Source: Sinorhizobium terangae
GTDB lineage: Bacteria > Pseudomonadota > Alphaproteobacteria > Rhizobiales > Rhizobiaceae
Direction of reading: 5' to 3'
Assembly (NCBI RefSeq): GCF_009601505.1
Contig: NZ_WITC01000018.1
Span: 1 to 64,000 of the forward strand
DNA: 64,000 nt
This document shows positions 31,290-40,441 of this stretch, piece after piece (position 1 is the stretch's first letter; each line of letters opens with the position of its first letter). The position numbers and the translations under genes were made by a program. A model generated the notes under the pieces. It made no database searches, was not told the DNA's origin, and worked only from the letters and a program-made list of their open reading frames with translations.

Positions 31290-33425
31290 ATGACCTTACT
31301 TTTAGGCGTTATCGCATGCGGGTTGCTCGCGGTGGCCTATGCCATCTGGGCAACGCAGTCGGTGCTTGCCGCCGACCAGGGGAATGCCCGCATGCAGGAG
31401 ATCGCAGGCTTTATCAGAGAGGGGGCGCAGGCCTACCTCACACGTCAATATAGGACCATTGCCATCGTCGGTGTCGTTGTCTTCATCGCCGCGTGGTTTC
31501 TTCTCTCCGGTGCAGCCGCGATCGGCTTCCTGATCGGTGCGGTGTTGTCGGGCGCGGCCGGGTTCATCGGCATGCATGTTTCTGTCAGGGCCAACGTCCG
31601 CACGGCCCAGGCCGCATCGGTCAGCCTTGCCTCCGGTCTCGATATCGCCTTCAAGTCGGGCGCGATCACCGGCCTGCTGGTAGCTGGCCTGGCCCTGCTC
31701 GGCGTCTCCGTATACTACCTCATCCTGACCGCGGGCTTCGGGCACGACCCTGCCTCGCGCGAGGTTATCGATGCGCTCGTGGCGCTCGGCTTCGGGGCAT
31801 CGCTGATTTCGATCTTCGCCCGTCTCGGCGGTGGCATCTTCACAAAAGGGGCCGACGTCGGCGGCGACCTCGTCGGCAAGGTGGAGGCTGGCATTCCGGA
31901 GGACGATCCGCGCAACCCCGCGACCATTGCGGACAACGTCGGCGATAATGTCGGCGACTGCGCGGGGATGGCAGCGGACCTGTTCGAGACATACGCGGTT
32001 TCGGTCGTCGCGACCATGGTGCTTGCATCGATCTTCTTCGCGGGTACGCCGCTGCTCGCGACCGTGATGGTCTATCCGCTGGCGATCTGCGCCGCCTGCA
32101 TCATCACCTCGATCATCGGCACCTTCTTCGTCAAGCTCGGCACCAACGGCTCGATCATGGGCGCGCTTTATCGCGGCCTGATCGTCACCGGTGCCCTGTC
32201 GATCATCGGCCTTGGCGCCGCCACGTCGCTGACGATCGGCTGGGGCTCGATCGGGACAGTCGCCGGCAAGGACGTCACCGGCTGGGGTCTGTTCATCTGC
32301 GGCATCCTGGGTCTTGTCGTCACCGCATTGATCGTCGTGATCACCGAGTACTACACCGGGACCAACAAACGGCCGGTGAATTCGATTGCTCAGGCCTCGG
32401 TTACCGGTCACGGCACCAACGTGATCCAGGGCCTCGCCGTCTCGCTGGAGTCGACCGCACTGCCGGCGATCGTCATCGTCGGCGGCATCATCGCCACCTA
32501 TCAGCTCGCCGGCCTCTTCGGCACCGCCATTGCGGTCACCGCCATGCTCGGCCTCGCCGGCATGATCGTGGCGCTCGATGCCTTCGGTCCGGTCACAGAC
32601 AATGCCGGCGGCATTGCCGAGATGTCGCATCTGCCGCCCGAGGTTCGCAAGTCGACCGATGCACTCGATGCCGTCGGCAACACGACCAAGGCGGTGACCA
32701 AGGGCTATGCGATCGGTTCCGCAGGGCTTGGCGCTCTCGTGCTTTTCGCCGCCTATTCGAACGACCTTACCTACTTCGCCGCCAATGGCGACAAGCATCC
32801 TTACTTCGCCGACGTGGGTGCGATCTCGTTTGATCTGTCCAACCCCTATGTCGTCGCCGGCCTGATCTTCGGCGGTCTGATCCCCTATCTTTTCGGCGGC
32901 ATCGCCATGACGGCGGTCGGCCGCGCAGGCGGCGCCGTCGTAGAGGAAGTGCGCCGGCAGTTCAAGGAAAAACCGGGCATCATGGAAGGCAAGGACCGGC
33001 CCGACTACGGCCGCGCCGTCGACATGCTGACCAAGGCAGCGATCCGCGAGATGATCATTCCCTCGCTGCTGCCGGTGCTGGCGCCGATCGTCGTCTATTT
33101 CGGGGTATTGCTGCTTTCCGGCTCGAAGGCCTCGGCCTTCGCCGCGCTCGGGGCGTCCCTCCTCGGCGTCATCGTCAATGGCCTTTTCGTCGCCATATCG
33201 ATGACCTCCGGCGGCGGGGCATGGGACAATGCGAAGAAGAGCTTCGAGGATGGGTTCGTCGACAAGAACGGCACGCGTCACATGAAGGGTTCCGACGCCC
33301 ACAAGGCTTCGGTCACCGGAGATACGGTCGGCGATCCCTACAAGGACACGGCCGGTCCCGCGGTCAATCCGGCAATCAAGATCACCAATATCGTGGCACT
33401 GCTGTTGCTGGCTGTTCTCGCCTGA
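31290..33425 (+). CDS. hppA: Proton-translocating pyrophosphatase, K+-independent
   Basis: 711 residues with about 16 membrane segments. It couples hydrolysis of pyrophosphate to outward proton pumping at the inner membrane (or acidocalcisome membranes). The catalytic loop [20 protein letters not shown] lies at 187-206, with the further [12 protein letters not shown] (215-226). The K+-independent subtype is shown by Lys467 and Thr470 in [15 protein letters not shown] is ten bases before the ATG. Single-gene unit ended by a strong bidirectional terminator. Confidence 0.97.
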   Translation: MTLLLGVIACGLLAVAYAIWATQSVLAADQGNARMQEIAGFIREGAQAYLTRQYRTIAIVGVVVFIAAWFLLSGAAAIGFLIGAVLSGAAGFIGMHVSVRANVRTAQAASVSLASGLDIAFKSGAITGLLVAGLALLGVSVYYLILTAGFGHDPASREVIDALVALGFGASLISIFARLGGGIFTKGADVGGDLVGKVEAGIPEDDPRNPATIADNVGDNVGDCAGMAADLFETYAVSVVATMVLASIFFAGTPLLATVMVYPLAICAACIITSIIGTFFVKLGTNGSIMGALYRGLIVTGALSIIGLGAATSLTIGWGSIGTVAGKDVTGWGLFICGILGLVVTALIVVITEYYTGTNKRPVNSIAQASVTGHGTNVIQGLAVSLESTALPAIVIVGGIIATYQLAGLFGTAIAVTAMLGLAGMIVALDAFGPVTDNAGGIAEMSHLPPEVRKSTDALDAVGNTTKAVTKGYAIGSAGLGALVLFAAYSNDLTYFAANGDKHPYFADVGAISFDLSNPYVVAGLIFGGLIPYLFGGIAMTAVGRAGGAVVEEVRRQFKEKPGIMEGKDRPDYGRAVDMLTKAAIREMIIPSLLPVLAPIVVYFGVLLLSGSKASAFAALGASLLGVIVNGLFVAISMTSGGGAWDNAKKSFEDGFVDKNGTRHMKGSDAHKASVTGDTVGDPYKDTAGPAVNPAIKITNIVALLLLAVLA

Positions 33426-33444
33426 CCGCGGTTGCGTAAAAACC

Positions 33445-33478
33445 AAGAAGCCCGCGAACCTTGTTCGCGGGCTTCTTT
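33445..33478. terminator. Bidirectional terminator hppA/bamE
   Basis: Thirteen-bp stem GAAGCCCGCGAAC / GTTCGCGGGCTTC with a three-base loop. Flanking A and T residues extend the stem and give a T-run on both strands, suited to the convergent genes. Confidence 0.9.
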
Positions 33479-33505
33479 GTGGATTGTACCTTACTATGTC
33501 GCGGC

Positions 33506-34018
33506 TTACGGACCTTTGCCAAAGTCCTTGAAGAGGTTTCGCGCCGCTGCCTGTCCGGCGCCCGGACCGCTCAGGAGCTGCCCCAGGAAGCTGGTTTCCT
33601 TGCCGCCGGTCGGCGTCGTGCGCGACAGCATGTCGAAGACCTTGCCGTCCTTCATGGTATAATGCGCGAGCTGGCTGACGACGCCTTCCTTGTCGAAATA
33701 GACGGCAAGGATCGATTGGTCGACGAGCTTCGGCTTCATGAATGCGACCGGCCGCCTGCGCGTCTGCGAGATGTAGTAGAAGACTTCGTTGTCGAAGGTG
33801 GCGGTCGTCGAAGGCGTGCCCAGAGAGAGCAGCACCTGCTCGCGGCTCGATCCGACCGGAACGAGGTTCAGCGTTTCCTGATCGACGACATAGCCCTGAT
33901 GCAGGACCTCGCCCATATTCGCTGTCGTGCAGGCGGCAAGCGTAGTGGTGCAAAGGGAAGCCACGAGCACGGCACGGCTCAGAACATTCAGGTTTGATAT
34001 CAGATACCGCTTCGACAA
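33506..34018 (-). CDS. bamE: Outer-membrane assembly lipoprotein BamE
   Basis: 170 residues starting at a TTG at 34018. AGGGGA lies seven bases upstream and the reading then opens LSKRYLISNLNVLSRAVLVASL, a lipoprotein signal with lipobox LAAC (Cys30). A longer frame to 34189 has no conserved content and no usable start with a binding site. The SmpA/OmlA fold follows, with VPVGSSREQVLLSLGTPSTTATFDNEVFYYISQ. It belongs to the BAM complex that inserts beta-barrel proteins. Convergent with hppA, and divergent from the chaperone gene at 34155. Confidence 0.9.
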   Translation of the reverse strand: MSKRYLISNLNVLSRAVLVASLCTTTLAACTTANMGEVLHQGYVVDQETLNLVPVGSSREQVLLSLGTPSTTATFDNEVFYYISQTRRRPVAFMKPKLVDQSILAVYFDKEGVVSQLAHYTMKDGKVFDMLSRTTPTGGKETSFLGQLLSGPGAGQAAARNLFKDFGKGP

Positions 34019-34154
34019 GGACTGTTCCCCTGGAGTAACGATGGCAGGTCCGCCATTGCAATTCGTGCCTGCTTCGGTAAACCAGCTTCGGCTATCATGC
34101 AATAACGTCGTGGGCGCCGCCCACATTTCGAGAAAGCCAGAACTGGGCTTTGTG

Positions 34155-34691
34155 ATGATTTTTGGACTGTTCAAGAGAAAAAGCGGCAATATTGCGATTG
34201 TGGAGCGTCAGTATGCGTTGCTGACAGCCGCCGCACGCCAGCCGTTTCTGTACACCGACCTTGCTGTGCCCGATACCGTCATGGGCCGTTTCGAGATGTT
34301 GTCGGCAATCCTGATTCTCTATTTTCGGCGGACACGCGCCTCCGCGCGCACCGGACAGGAGATCGCGCAGGAAATCGTAGATGCCTTTTTCGAAGACGTA
34401 GACCACTCGATCCGCGAACTCGGCGTCGGCGACGCGGGCGTTCCGAAGAAGATGAAAAAGTTTGCCGGCATGTTCTACGGCCGCCTCGAGTCCTACGCGG
34501 CCGCGCTCGAGCAAAGGGACGGCCAGGCCCTGGCCGCTGCGCTCCTTCGCAACTTTCATCCCGATTCCCGCGAAGGGCCGTCGATGGATGGACTGGCCGC
34601 CTATCTTCTGGCGGTCGAGGCCGCCCTGTCAGAAACGCCGGAAGAGGTGGTCGAAGCGGGCCAGTTGCGCATACCGCCGGCTGGTGCGTAA
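34155..34691 (+). CDS. Ubiquinol-cytochrome c chaperone family protein
   Basis: 178 residues. It matches the UBCC family (PF03981), related to yeast Cbp3, needed for assembly of the bc1 complex. The N-terminal FGLFKRKSGNIAIVERQYALL, then helices with FYTDLAVPDTVMGRFEMLSAI-type motif, fit. The ATG at 34155 has a weak ribosome-binding site; an in-frame extension to 33927 overlaps bamE on the other strand and is rejected. It is the first of a block DUF177-plsX-fabH-ihfA-merR, but with 87 bases to the next gene. Confidence 0.82.
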   Translation: MIFGLFKRKSGNIAIVERQYALLTAAARQPFLYTDLAVPDTVMGRFEMLSAILILYFRRTRASARTGQEIAQEIVDAFFEDVDHSIRELGVGDAGVPKKMKKFAGMFYGRLESYAAALEQRDGQALAAALLRNFHPDSREGPSMDGLAAYLLAVEAALSETPEEVVEAGQLRIPPAGA

Positions 34692-34778
34692 TAGATCGAT
34701 ATCCATGCCGCGCGACGATAGCGCTCGGCGGTTGTATGCGCGGCACCGTGCTCCGATGCCGCGAGGAAGGAGCTTGCC

Positions 34779-35330
34779 ATGAGAGACGATAGCAAACCGG
34801 CGTTCTCCTACCCGGTGAAGGTGGGGCACATCTCGGCAAACGCCGTCAGCGTCCATCTTTCGGCAAACGAAGCCGAGCGCCGGGCGCTTGCCAAGCTCTG
34901 GAATGTCGAAGAAGTGCTCTCGCTCGCCGCCGACCTCCAGATCGCGCGCTGGAAGAAGGACGGCGTGAAGATCAAGGGCGATGTCGCTGCTCGTATTGTC
35001 CAGTCCTGCGTGGTGACGCTCGAACCGGTCGAGGCGGAGATAAACGAGCCTGTCGAGGCGATTTTCGTGCCGGAAGGATCGCGGCTTGCACGAGAGGCGC
35101 ACAATGATGGCGGCGAGATGGTGCTCGATCCGGATGGTCCGGACATTCCCGACACCTTTGCCGGCGACACCATCGATGCGGGCGTCGTGGTCAGCGAACA
35201 TGTCGCGCTTGCCATCGATCCCTATCCGCGCAAGGAAGGTGCGGTCTTCGGTGAGCGCATCGAAAGCACTGCCGCGGATGACAAGCGGCCGAACCCGTTT
35301 GCGGCGCTGAAGGACTGGAAAAAGGATTGA
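34779..35330 (+). CDS. DUF177 (YceD-like) protein
   Basis: 183 residues. It matches DUF177 (PF02620), the family of YceD in E. coli, known to affect 23S rRNA/ribosome assembly and usually next to rpmF and plsX. The pattern CVVTLEPVEAEINEPVEAIFVP and the acidic C-terminal FGERIESTAADDKRPNPFAAL fit. rpmF is not next to it here, but plsX is. AAGGAGC is six bases before the ATG. Exact role unproven. Confidence 0.9.
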   Translation: MRDDSKPAFSYPVKVGHISANAVSVHLSANEAERRALAKLWNVEEVLSLAADLQIARWKKDGVKIKGDVAARIVQSCVVTLEPVEAEINEPVEAIFVPEGSRLAREAHNDGGEMVLDPDGPDIPDTFAGDTIDAGVVVSEHVALAIDPYPRKEGAVFGERIESTAADDKRPNPFAALKDWKKD

Positions 35331-35530
35331 AACGGCGAAAGCCGCGCTTACAATTCGGTTGTCACGCAGGCGAAAAGCAGTATTTTGGCCCGACTCCAGC
35401 CGATGGGGGCCGATGCGCCGAGACGTCGCATGTTGGCTCAAGCGTCAGAAGGAACAAGGATCGCCCCGCGTGAAAAGAGATGCGCAGGGTGAGACGCGTT
35501 GCCTGGGCAGGAAAAAAGGATAAGACACGC

Positions 35531-36574
35531 GTGGTCAGAATTTCACTTGACGTGATGGGGGGCGACTATGGTCCTGAAGTCGTCATCCCGGGCGCAGCAA
35601 GAGCGCTCGAACGTCACCCGGACATAAGATTCGTCTTGTTCGGTCAGGAAGCGCGATGCGCTGAGCTTCTGGCCAAATATCCGAAGCTGAATGCAGCGAG
35701 CACCTTCAACGATTGTGAAATCGCCGTTGGCATGGACGAAAAACCCAGCCAGGCGCTCCGGCGCGGACGCGGCAAATCGAGCATGTGGAAGGCAATCGAC
35801 GCGATCAATGCTGGCGAGGCCGACGTGGTCGTCTCCGCAGGTAATACCGGCGCGCTGATGGCGATGTCCGTCTTCTGTCTCAGGACGATGCAGGGGATCC
35901 AGCGTCCCGCGATTGCCGCCATCTGGCCGACGCTGAAAGGGGAGAGCATCGTGCTCGACGTAGGCGCGACGATCGGCGCTGACGCGCAGCAGCTCATGGA
36001 TTTCGCTTTGATGGGCGGCGCGATGGCGCGGGCCTTGTTCGAGGTCGAACATCCCTCGGTCGGCTTGCTCAATGTCGGAGTGGAAGAAATCAAGGGCCAG
36101 GAAGAGGTCAAGGAGGCCGGGCGGCTCATCCGCGAAGCCAACATTGAGGGCATCGACTACTACGGTTTCGTCGAAGGCGACGATATCGGCCGCGGGACCG
36201 TCGACGTCGTCGTTACTGAAGGTTTTTCGGGCAACATCGCCCTGAAGGCGGCCGAGGGAACGGCTCGCCAGATAGCCGAATATCTGCGCGCGGCGATGTC
36301 GCGCACATTGCTCGCGAAGATCGGGTATGTCTTCGCCAAGGGTGCTTTCGATCGGCTGCGCGAAAAGATGGACCCGCGGAAGGTCAACGGCGGCGTGTTC
36401 CTCGGCCTCAACGGCGTCGTCATCAAGAGCCATGGCGGCACCGATGCTGAGGGTTTCGCGGCCGCGATCGATGTCGGGTACGACATGGTCAAGAACGGCC
36501 TCAAGGCCAAGATAGAGAGCGATCTGGCGAAATATCACGGCGCGCAGCCGTCTGAGTCCCTCCCGCCGGCATGA
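35531..36574 (+). CDS. plsX: Phosphate acyltransferase PlsX
   Basis: 347 residues from the GTG at 35531 ([15 protein letters not shown]), the usual family start and length; an upstream ATG at 35480 adds 17 basic residues and is less likely. It makes acyl-phosphate from acyl-ACP for PlsY in phospholipid synthesis. Motifs [16 protein letters not shown] near the start and [13 protein letters not shown] in the middle are characteristic. Eighteen bases separate it from fabH, as in many bacteria. Confidence 0.97.
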   Translation: MVRISLDVMGGDYGPEVVIPGAARALERHPDIRFVLFGQEARCAELLAKYPKLNAASTFNDCEIAVGMDEKPSQALRRGRGKSSMWKAIDAINAGEADVVVSAGNTGALMAMSVFCLRTMQGIQRPAIAAIWPTLKGESIVLDVGATIGADAQQLMDFALMGGAMARALFEVEHPSVGLLNVGVEEIKGQEEVKEAGRLIREANIEGIDYYGFVEGDDIGRGTVDVVVTEGFSGNIALKAAEGTARQIAEYLRAAMSRTLLAKIGYVFAKGAFDRLREKMDPRKVNGGVFLGLNGVVIKSHGGTDAEGFAAAIDVGYDMVKNGLKAKIESDLAKYHGAQPSESLPPA

Positions 36575-36592
36575 ATGATGAGGTTTGAGTAA

Positions 36593-37564
36593 ATGATCCG
36601 TTCCGTCGTTCGCGGCTTCGGGGCAGCGCTGCCGAAGCGAGTGATGACCAACAAGGAGATGGAATCGAAGGTCGACACATCCGACGAATGGATTGTGCAG
36701 CGGACCGGGATTCGCCAGCGTTACATCGCGGGCGAGGGCGAGACGACGGCCTCGCTCGGCGAAAGCGCTGCGCGTGCCGCGCTTGCGAGGGCCGATCTGA
36801 CCGCCGACGATCTGGACCTGATCATCGTTGCGACATCGACGCCCGATAACACCTTTCCGGCGACGGCCGTGAATATCCAGAACCGCCTCGGCATGCGGCA
36901 TGGCGCCGCCTTCGACCTGCAGGCGGTCTGTTCCGGCTTCGTCTATGCGGTGACGACAGCGGACGCCTACATCCGCTGCGGCCTCGCCAGGCGTGCTCTG
37001 GTGATCGGGGCCGAGACCTTCTCGCGCATCCTCGACTGGTCCGATCGAACGACCTGTGTACTCTTCGGCGACGGCGCCGGCGCGATCATCCTCGAAGCCC
37101 AGGAAGGCGCAGGCACGAACGCCGACCGCGGCGTGCTGACGGCGCAGCTACGCTCCGACGGAATTCATGGTGACAAACTCTACGTCGACGGCGGCCCGTC
37201 GACAACGGGCACCGTGGGCCATCTCAGGATGGAAGGGCGCGAGGTGTTCAAACATGCCGTTGGCATGATCACGGATGTGATCGAGGCAGCCTTCGAGGCA
37301 ACCGGGACGACGGCGGACGACGTCGACTGGCTGGTTCCGCACCAGGCCAACCGGCGCATCATCGATGGCTCTGCAAAGAAGCTGGGCATCCCGCTCGATA
37401 AGGTTGTGGTGACGGTCGACGTCCATGGCAATACCTCGGCCGCCTCCATTCCGCTTGCGCTTGATACCGCGGCCGCCGACGGGCGGATAAAAAAGGGCGA
37501 CCTCGTCATGCTCGAGGCCATGGGCGGCGGCTTCACCTGGGGCTCTGTTCTCATCCGGTGGTAA
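36593..37564 (+). CDS. fabH: 3-oxoacyl-ACP synthase III
   Basis: 323 residues. It starts fatty-acid synthesis by condensing acetyl-CoA with malonyl-ACP. The catalytic triad is Cys113 (DLQAVCSGF), His250 ([10 protein letters not shown]) and Asn280 (VHGNTSAAS). It follows plsX by 18 bases and precedes ihfA by about 90 bases. Cytoplasmic dimer. The sequence is typical in every part. Confidence 0.98.
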   Translation: MIRSVVRGFGAALPKRVMTNKEMESKVDTSDEWIVQRTGIRQRYIAGEGETTASLGESAARAALARADLTADDLDLIIVATSTPDNTFPATAVNIQNRLGMRHGAAFDLQAVCSGFVYAVTTADAYIRCGLARRALVIGAETFSRILDWSDRTTCVLFGDGAGAIILEAQEGAGTNADRGVLTAQLRSDGIHGDKLYVDGGPSTTGTVGHLRMEGREVFKHAVGMITDVIEAAFEATGTTADDVDWLVPHQANRRIIDGSAKKLGIPLDKVVVTVDVHGNTSAASIPLALDTAAADGRIKKGDLVMLEAMGGGFTWGSVLIRW

Positions 37565-37655
37565 AGAAAATAATGAAGCACCGCAGGCGCTTGACCGGAA
37601 AAGGCAAGGGCAATAGTCTTCCTTCGCTCGGCATGCCAGACATCGGTGGGGGAAG

Positions 37656-37994
37656 ATGAGCGGAAAAACAGTAACACGGGCGGATTTGGCTGAATCGGTT
37701 TTTCGCAAGGTGGGCCTGTCTCGCACAGAGTCGGCCGAACTCGTGGAAACGGTCATTGATGAAATATGCAACGCAATCGTGCGTGGCGAGAGCGTGAAGC
37801 TGTCTTCCTTTGCGACTTTCCAGGTGCGCGACAAGAATGAGCGCATCGGGCGCAATCCGAAAACCGGCGAGGAAGTGCCGATTTCTCCGCGCCGGGTGAT
37901 GACCTTCAAGGCGTCGAACGTGCTGAAGCAACGCGTGCTGAAGGCGCATTTGAGCCGCAAGACCAAGCAGAGGCCGGCCTCTCCCGCCTCCTGA
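37656..37994 (+). CDS. ihfA: Integration host factor alpha subunit
   Basis: 112 residues. The HU/IHF fold shows the DNA-bending arm [22 protein letters not shown] with the conserved Pro that intercalates. The C-terminal tail ([18 protein letters not shown]) is longer and more basic than E. coli IhfA. GGGGGAAG lies immediately upstream. In rhizobia IhfA with IhfB supports sigma-54-dependent nif/fix transcription and chromosome structure. Part of the fabH-ihfA-merR order known from alphaproteobacteria. Confidence 0.97.
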   Translation: MSGKTVTRADLAESVFRKVGLSRTESAELVETVIDEICNAIVRGESVKLSSFATFQVRDKNERIGRNPKTGEEVPISPRRVMTFKASNVLKQRVLKAHLSRKTKQRPASPAS

Positions 37995-38006
37995 CCCCTT
38001 GCTCAA

Positions 38007-38052
38007 AACCACAAATGTGGTTGAAAACCCGTCCATAACCCATTGAAATGGG
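38007..38052. promoter_or_regulatory. Two palindromes upstream of the merR gene
   Basis: AACCACA-AA-TGTGGTT at 38007-38022 and CCCATT-GA-AATGGG at 38039-38052 are both near perfect. They lie 73-118 bases before the MerR start. They could be operators, or the first may be a weak ihfA terminator, though there is no T-run. Confidence 0.35.
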
Positions 38053-38124
38053 CGCGACTCGTGCGATCATCGCGCGGTGATCCGTCCATTGCGGTGCGCC
38101 GCGTGATCTGTAAATGGGGATGAT

Positions 38125-38658
38125 ATGGACAAAAGCCCGGACGCCTTCCGCACAATCAGCGAGGTCGCAGACGAGCTCGATCTGCCGCAGCACGTCTTGC
38201 GTTTCTGGGAGACACGCTTCCAGCAGATCAAGCCGATGAAGCGGGGCGGCGGTCGGCGGTACTACCGCCCGGAGGACGTCGATCTCCTCAAGGGCATTCG
38301 CCATCTCCTCTATGATCATGGCTACACGATCAAGGGCGTGCAAAAGCTCTTGAAGGCCAACGGCAACAAGTTCGTCGCGGCGATCGCAAGCGGCGACCTC
38401 GCAACTGTCGAAGCACTTGCGGCGTCCAGCAACGAGGAGCCGCAACCGCCAAAAGTCGGTGCCGCGGAAGAAGACCAGATCGTCGGCCGCGCGAAGGCAC
38501 CGGCAGGCCGGCGGTTTTTCTCTTTCGGCGCTAGCGGTGGCGACGACGCAGAGATATCGATCGGCAAGGCTTCCGTAAGCAAGGAAGATAGGGCGCTTTT
38601 GCAGGAAGCGCTTTACGATCTTCTGGAATGCAAACGGCTGCTCGATCAGGTGCGGTGA
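38125..38658 (+). CDS. MerR-family transcriptional regulator
   Basis: 177 residues. The N-terminal HTH_MerR domain (about 9-78) opens [22 protein letters not shown] and has the [18 protein letters not shown] segment that contacts DNA. No metal-binding cysteines are present, so it is not a metal sensor of the usual kind. The C-terminal 100 residues are Ala/Glu-rich and likely a dimerisation coil ([19 protein letters not shown]). This family copy next to ihfA is conserved in many alphaproteobacteria, but its target is unknown. Confidence 0.9.
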   Translation: MDKSPDAFRTISEVADELDLPQHVLRFWETRFQQIKPMKRGGGRRYYRPEDVDLLKGIRHLLYDHGYTIKGVQKLLKANGNKFVAAIASGDLATVEALAASSNEEPQPPKVGAAEEDQIVGRAKAPAGRRFFSFGASGGDDAEISIGKASVSKEDRALLQEALYDLLECKRLLDQVR

Positions 38659-38702
38659 TCGCGGCCAGCGAGGGGGCCATTGATCGGCTGACGGCTTCTA
38701 GA

Positions 38703-38741
38703 AGTCCTATAGCGACCTAACTAGACGCGCGGCGCTGCTGC
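38703..38741. repeat. RIME1-like remnant, inverted
   Basis: On the minus strand GCAGCGCCGCGCGTCTAG followed by TTAGGTCGCTATAGGAC matches the left palindrome of the full repeat with several changes. It overlaps the end of the gene at 38717 and supplies its stop codon. Confidence 0.45.
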
Positions 38742-39142
38742 GGGCTGTTTGGTTCGTGCGCCTTCGAAGTGCCGTTCGTATGTTGGTCGGGGGTGAAGAC
38801 GAACGCGGGGAAAGGGATATGTTCAAGGAATGCAAAACCTCTTGCCGGAGGCTTGGTGGTAGGTGCGCCTTGCATCCTCGCTGAGAGCTCGTCGAGATAT
38901 TCCAGCGCCTCATGGGCGGCTAAGACCGTCAGCATTCTCCCGTCTGCCTGGCCCGCCTTCTGCAAGTCCTCTCTTGTCTTCTCCACCGTCTCCCGGACAA
39001 AGCCTTGCGGGTCATCGCTCTGTGAAGCGGCCCATTCGAGGAGGCGGCACATCATGATTTCATTCACTCGCAAGGCGGCGACGGTTTGACCAAGCAGGAG
39101 CGCCAGTTTCTGGAGCTTATCTGCGTCTATTTTTCGGGGCAT
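38717..39142 (-). CDS. Hypothetical protein
   Basis: 141 residues, cytoplasmic. The N-terminal half is helical (LQKLALLLGQTVAALRVNEIMMCRLLEWAA) and looks like a small coil; the C-terminal third is loop-like and Gln/Ser-rich. No family was recognised. GGTGA is ten bases before the ATG. The last residues (PQQRRASS) and the stop codon are encoded by the inverted RIME1 remnant, so the original end of the protein was probably different. Accessory-looking gene between merR and tRNA-Pro. Confidence 0.55.
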   Translation of the reverse strand: MPRKIDADKLQKLALLLGQTVAALRVNEIMMCRLLEWAASQSDDPQGFVRETVEKTREDLQKAGQADGRMLTVLAAHEALEYLDELSARMQGAPTTKPPARGFAFLEHIPFPAFVFTPDQHTNGTSKAHEPNSPQQRRASS

Positions 39143-39759
39143 CTGGAATTTTCACCTTTTTTGGCTTCCCTTCCGGAGTTTCGCCCAAGCTTGTTCGGTG
39201 ACACTGCGTCGATGGAGGTCGAACGGCTCGGTTAAGCTTTTGTTCCCATCGGCGGGCTTCGGAATGGCAGAACAAGGGCGGGTGTTGGGCGAAGGCACGT
39301 TTCACGGAGGTCTGGCAAAGCGCATGCGGGCTTCCCAGGTTCGTTGCGACGGCTAGCAATTCTCCCGGACACCGTGATGCTCAAGCGCGAACGGTCGCTT
39401 CCTTCACGGATGAGCCTGGTTGGTGATCACCAGTGCCGGCCTGTCCGGCGCCACCTCCACCACTCTTCGATCGACCGCGAGGATGCTCATAATGAGGGCG
39501 ATGAGCACGAGAATAAGCGCCGAAAATGTGAGGCCTGCTTTATCCATCTCGCATTTTGGTGGGTTAAATGCGCGCAGAACGGGGCAAAATGCAGGGAGAA
39601 TTGAGGCGCGGTCCGCCGTGGTAAATATTGCTTTAACGCAGCCGGATTTTAGCGCAGGCGCCGATCGCGTCATTTCCACACGGATTGTTCTCTTTTCAAC
39701 ATACAGATCAATTTCGGGCTTGCGCTCCCAGCGTTGAGACTATAGGGGTTTTCTCGGTT
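39143..39759. other. 617-base gene-poor stretch before tRNA-Pro
   Basis: Apart from one doubtful small membrane protein (39404-39547) I see no convincing gene. A TTGCGC and TATAGG pair, 16 bases apart (about 39719-39746), may be the tRNA promoter. No integrase or repeat of the tRNA end was seen. Confidence 0.5.
39404..39547 (-). CDS. Possible small membrane protein
   Basis: 47 residues from the ATG at 39547: MDKAGLTFSALILVLIALIM forms one clear membrane helix, followed by a polar tail (LAVDRRVVEVAPDRPALVIT). The frame continues upstream, but that part is not protein-like. The ribosome-binding site is weak. I give it as a candidate only; it may be chance. Confidence 0.4.
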   Translation of the reverse strand: MDKAGLTFSALILVLIALIMSILAVDRRVVEVAPDRPALVITNQAHP

Positions 39760-39836
<77 letters not shown>

Positions 39837-40099
39837 TTTAATGACGTGGCAACGTCCTTCGCGATCACCATACGGCCAAGGCGCCGTTGCGGCAAACTCC
39901 CCAAGTCCAGGCAAAACTTCCTAAGTTCGCGATAGAGTTCCGCGTCGTGCAACGGGCACGCTCCAGTACGCGGGGGTGCGTACTCTCCTTCTCGCCGCGC
40001 TACGGCCGCCGATCACGATCGAACCGGAGAACGGTTTTGTGATTTGGTCGCGGCGTGAGCGCCGGATAGACTGCGCCTGCAACAACCAGGAGAAGCCTT

Positions 40100-40306
40100 A
40101 TGAAGACCATCCTCGTATTTGCAGCCGCATTCGCTTTATCGACAACGGTAGCCTCCGCCGAGTGCGTGGGGCACTCCAAGACCACTGCATCTGTAGACAA
40201 GGAAATAACCACGGCCAGCGTCACCAAGGCCGAACAGTCGACGCCGGCGGAAGAGATCCTTCTGCAGCAGAAACAGCAGCAGGAAGAGCGACAAGCGGAA
40301 GAATAG
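40100..40306 (+). CDS. Small exported protein, Gln/Glu-rich
   Basis: 68 residues: signal peptide MKTILVFAAAFALSTTVASA (cleavage about residue 20), then a short mature part with one Cys and a tail of Gln/Glu repeats (LLQQKQQQEERQAEE). AGGAGAAG stands seven bases before the ATG. No family recognised. It may be a periplasmic or surface peptide; the coiled tail could bind other proteins, as a guess. A GC hairpin follows at 40318-40357. Confidence 0.7.
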   Translation: MKTILVFAAAFALSTTVASAECVGHSKTTASVDKEITTASVTKAEQSTPAEEILLQQKQQQEERQAEE

Positions 40307-40317
40307 ACCAACACGAT

Positions 40318-40357
40318 CGGATGCCGGGCCTCCCGGGCCGGGCACGCCCAGCATCCG
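40318..40357 (+). terminator. Possible hairpin terminator without T-run
   Basis: Arms CGGATGC (40318-40324) and GCATCCG (40351-40357), with an inner GC-rich palindrome, lie just past the small exported gene. The lack of a T-run makes intrinsic termination uncertain. Confidence 0.35.
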
Positions 40358-40441
40358 ACGCTGCTCGTGAAGAACACCCCTCAATCTTGTTTTGCCCCGA
40401 CACCGCTGCCGTCGTGATGTGTCTTGCCGACTGCTGGTCGC

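Noticed and set aside
31302-34061. 919-codon minus-strand open frame opposite hppA and bamE
   Set aside because: Antisense of hppA and continuous with bamE in another frame; composition is arginine/aspartate-rich shadow sequence.
35543-36901. 452-codon minus-strand frame opposite plsX and fabH
   Set aside because: Antisense of plsX and fabH, with no conserved features.
39117-39359. 80-codon minus-strand frame before the hypothetical gene at 38717
   Set aside because: Overlaps the start of that gene, lacks a ribosome-binding site and has no coding character.
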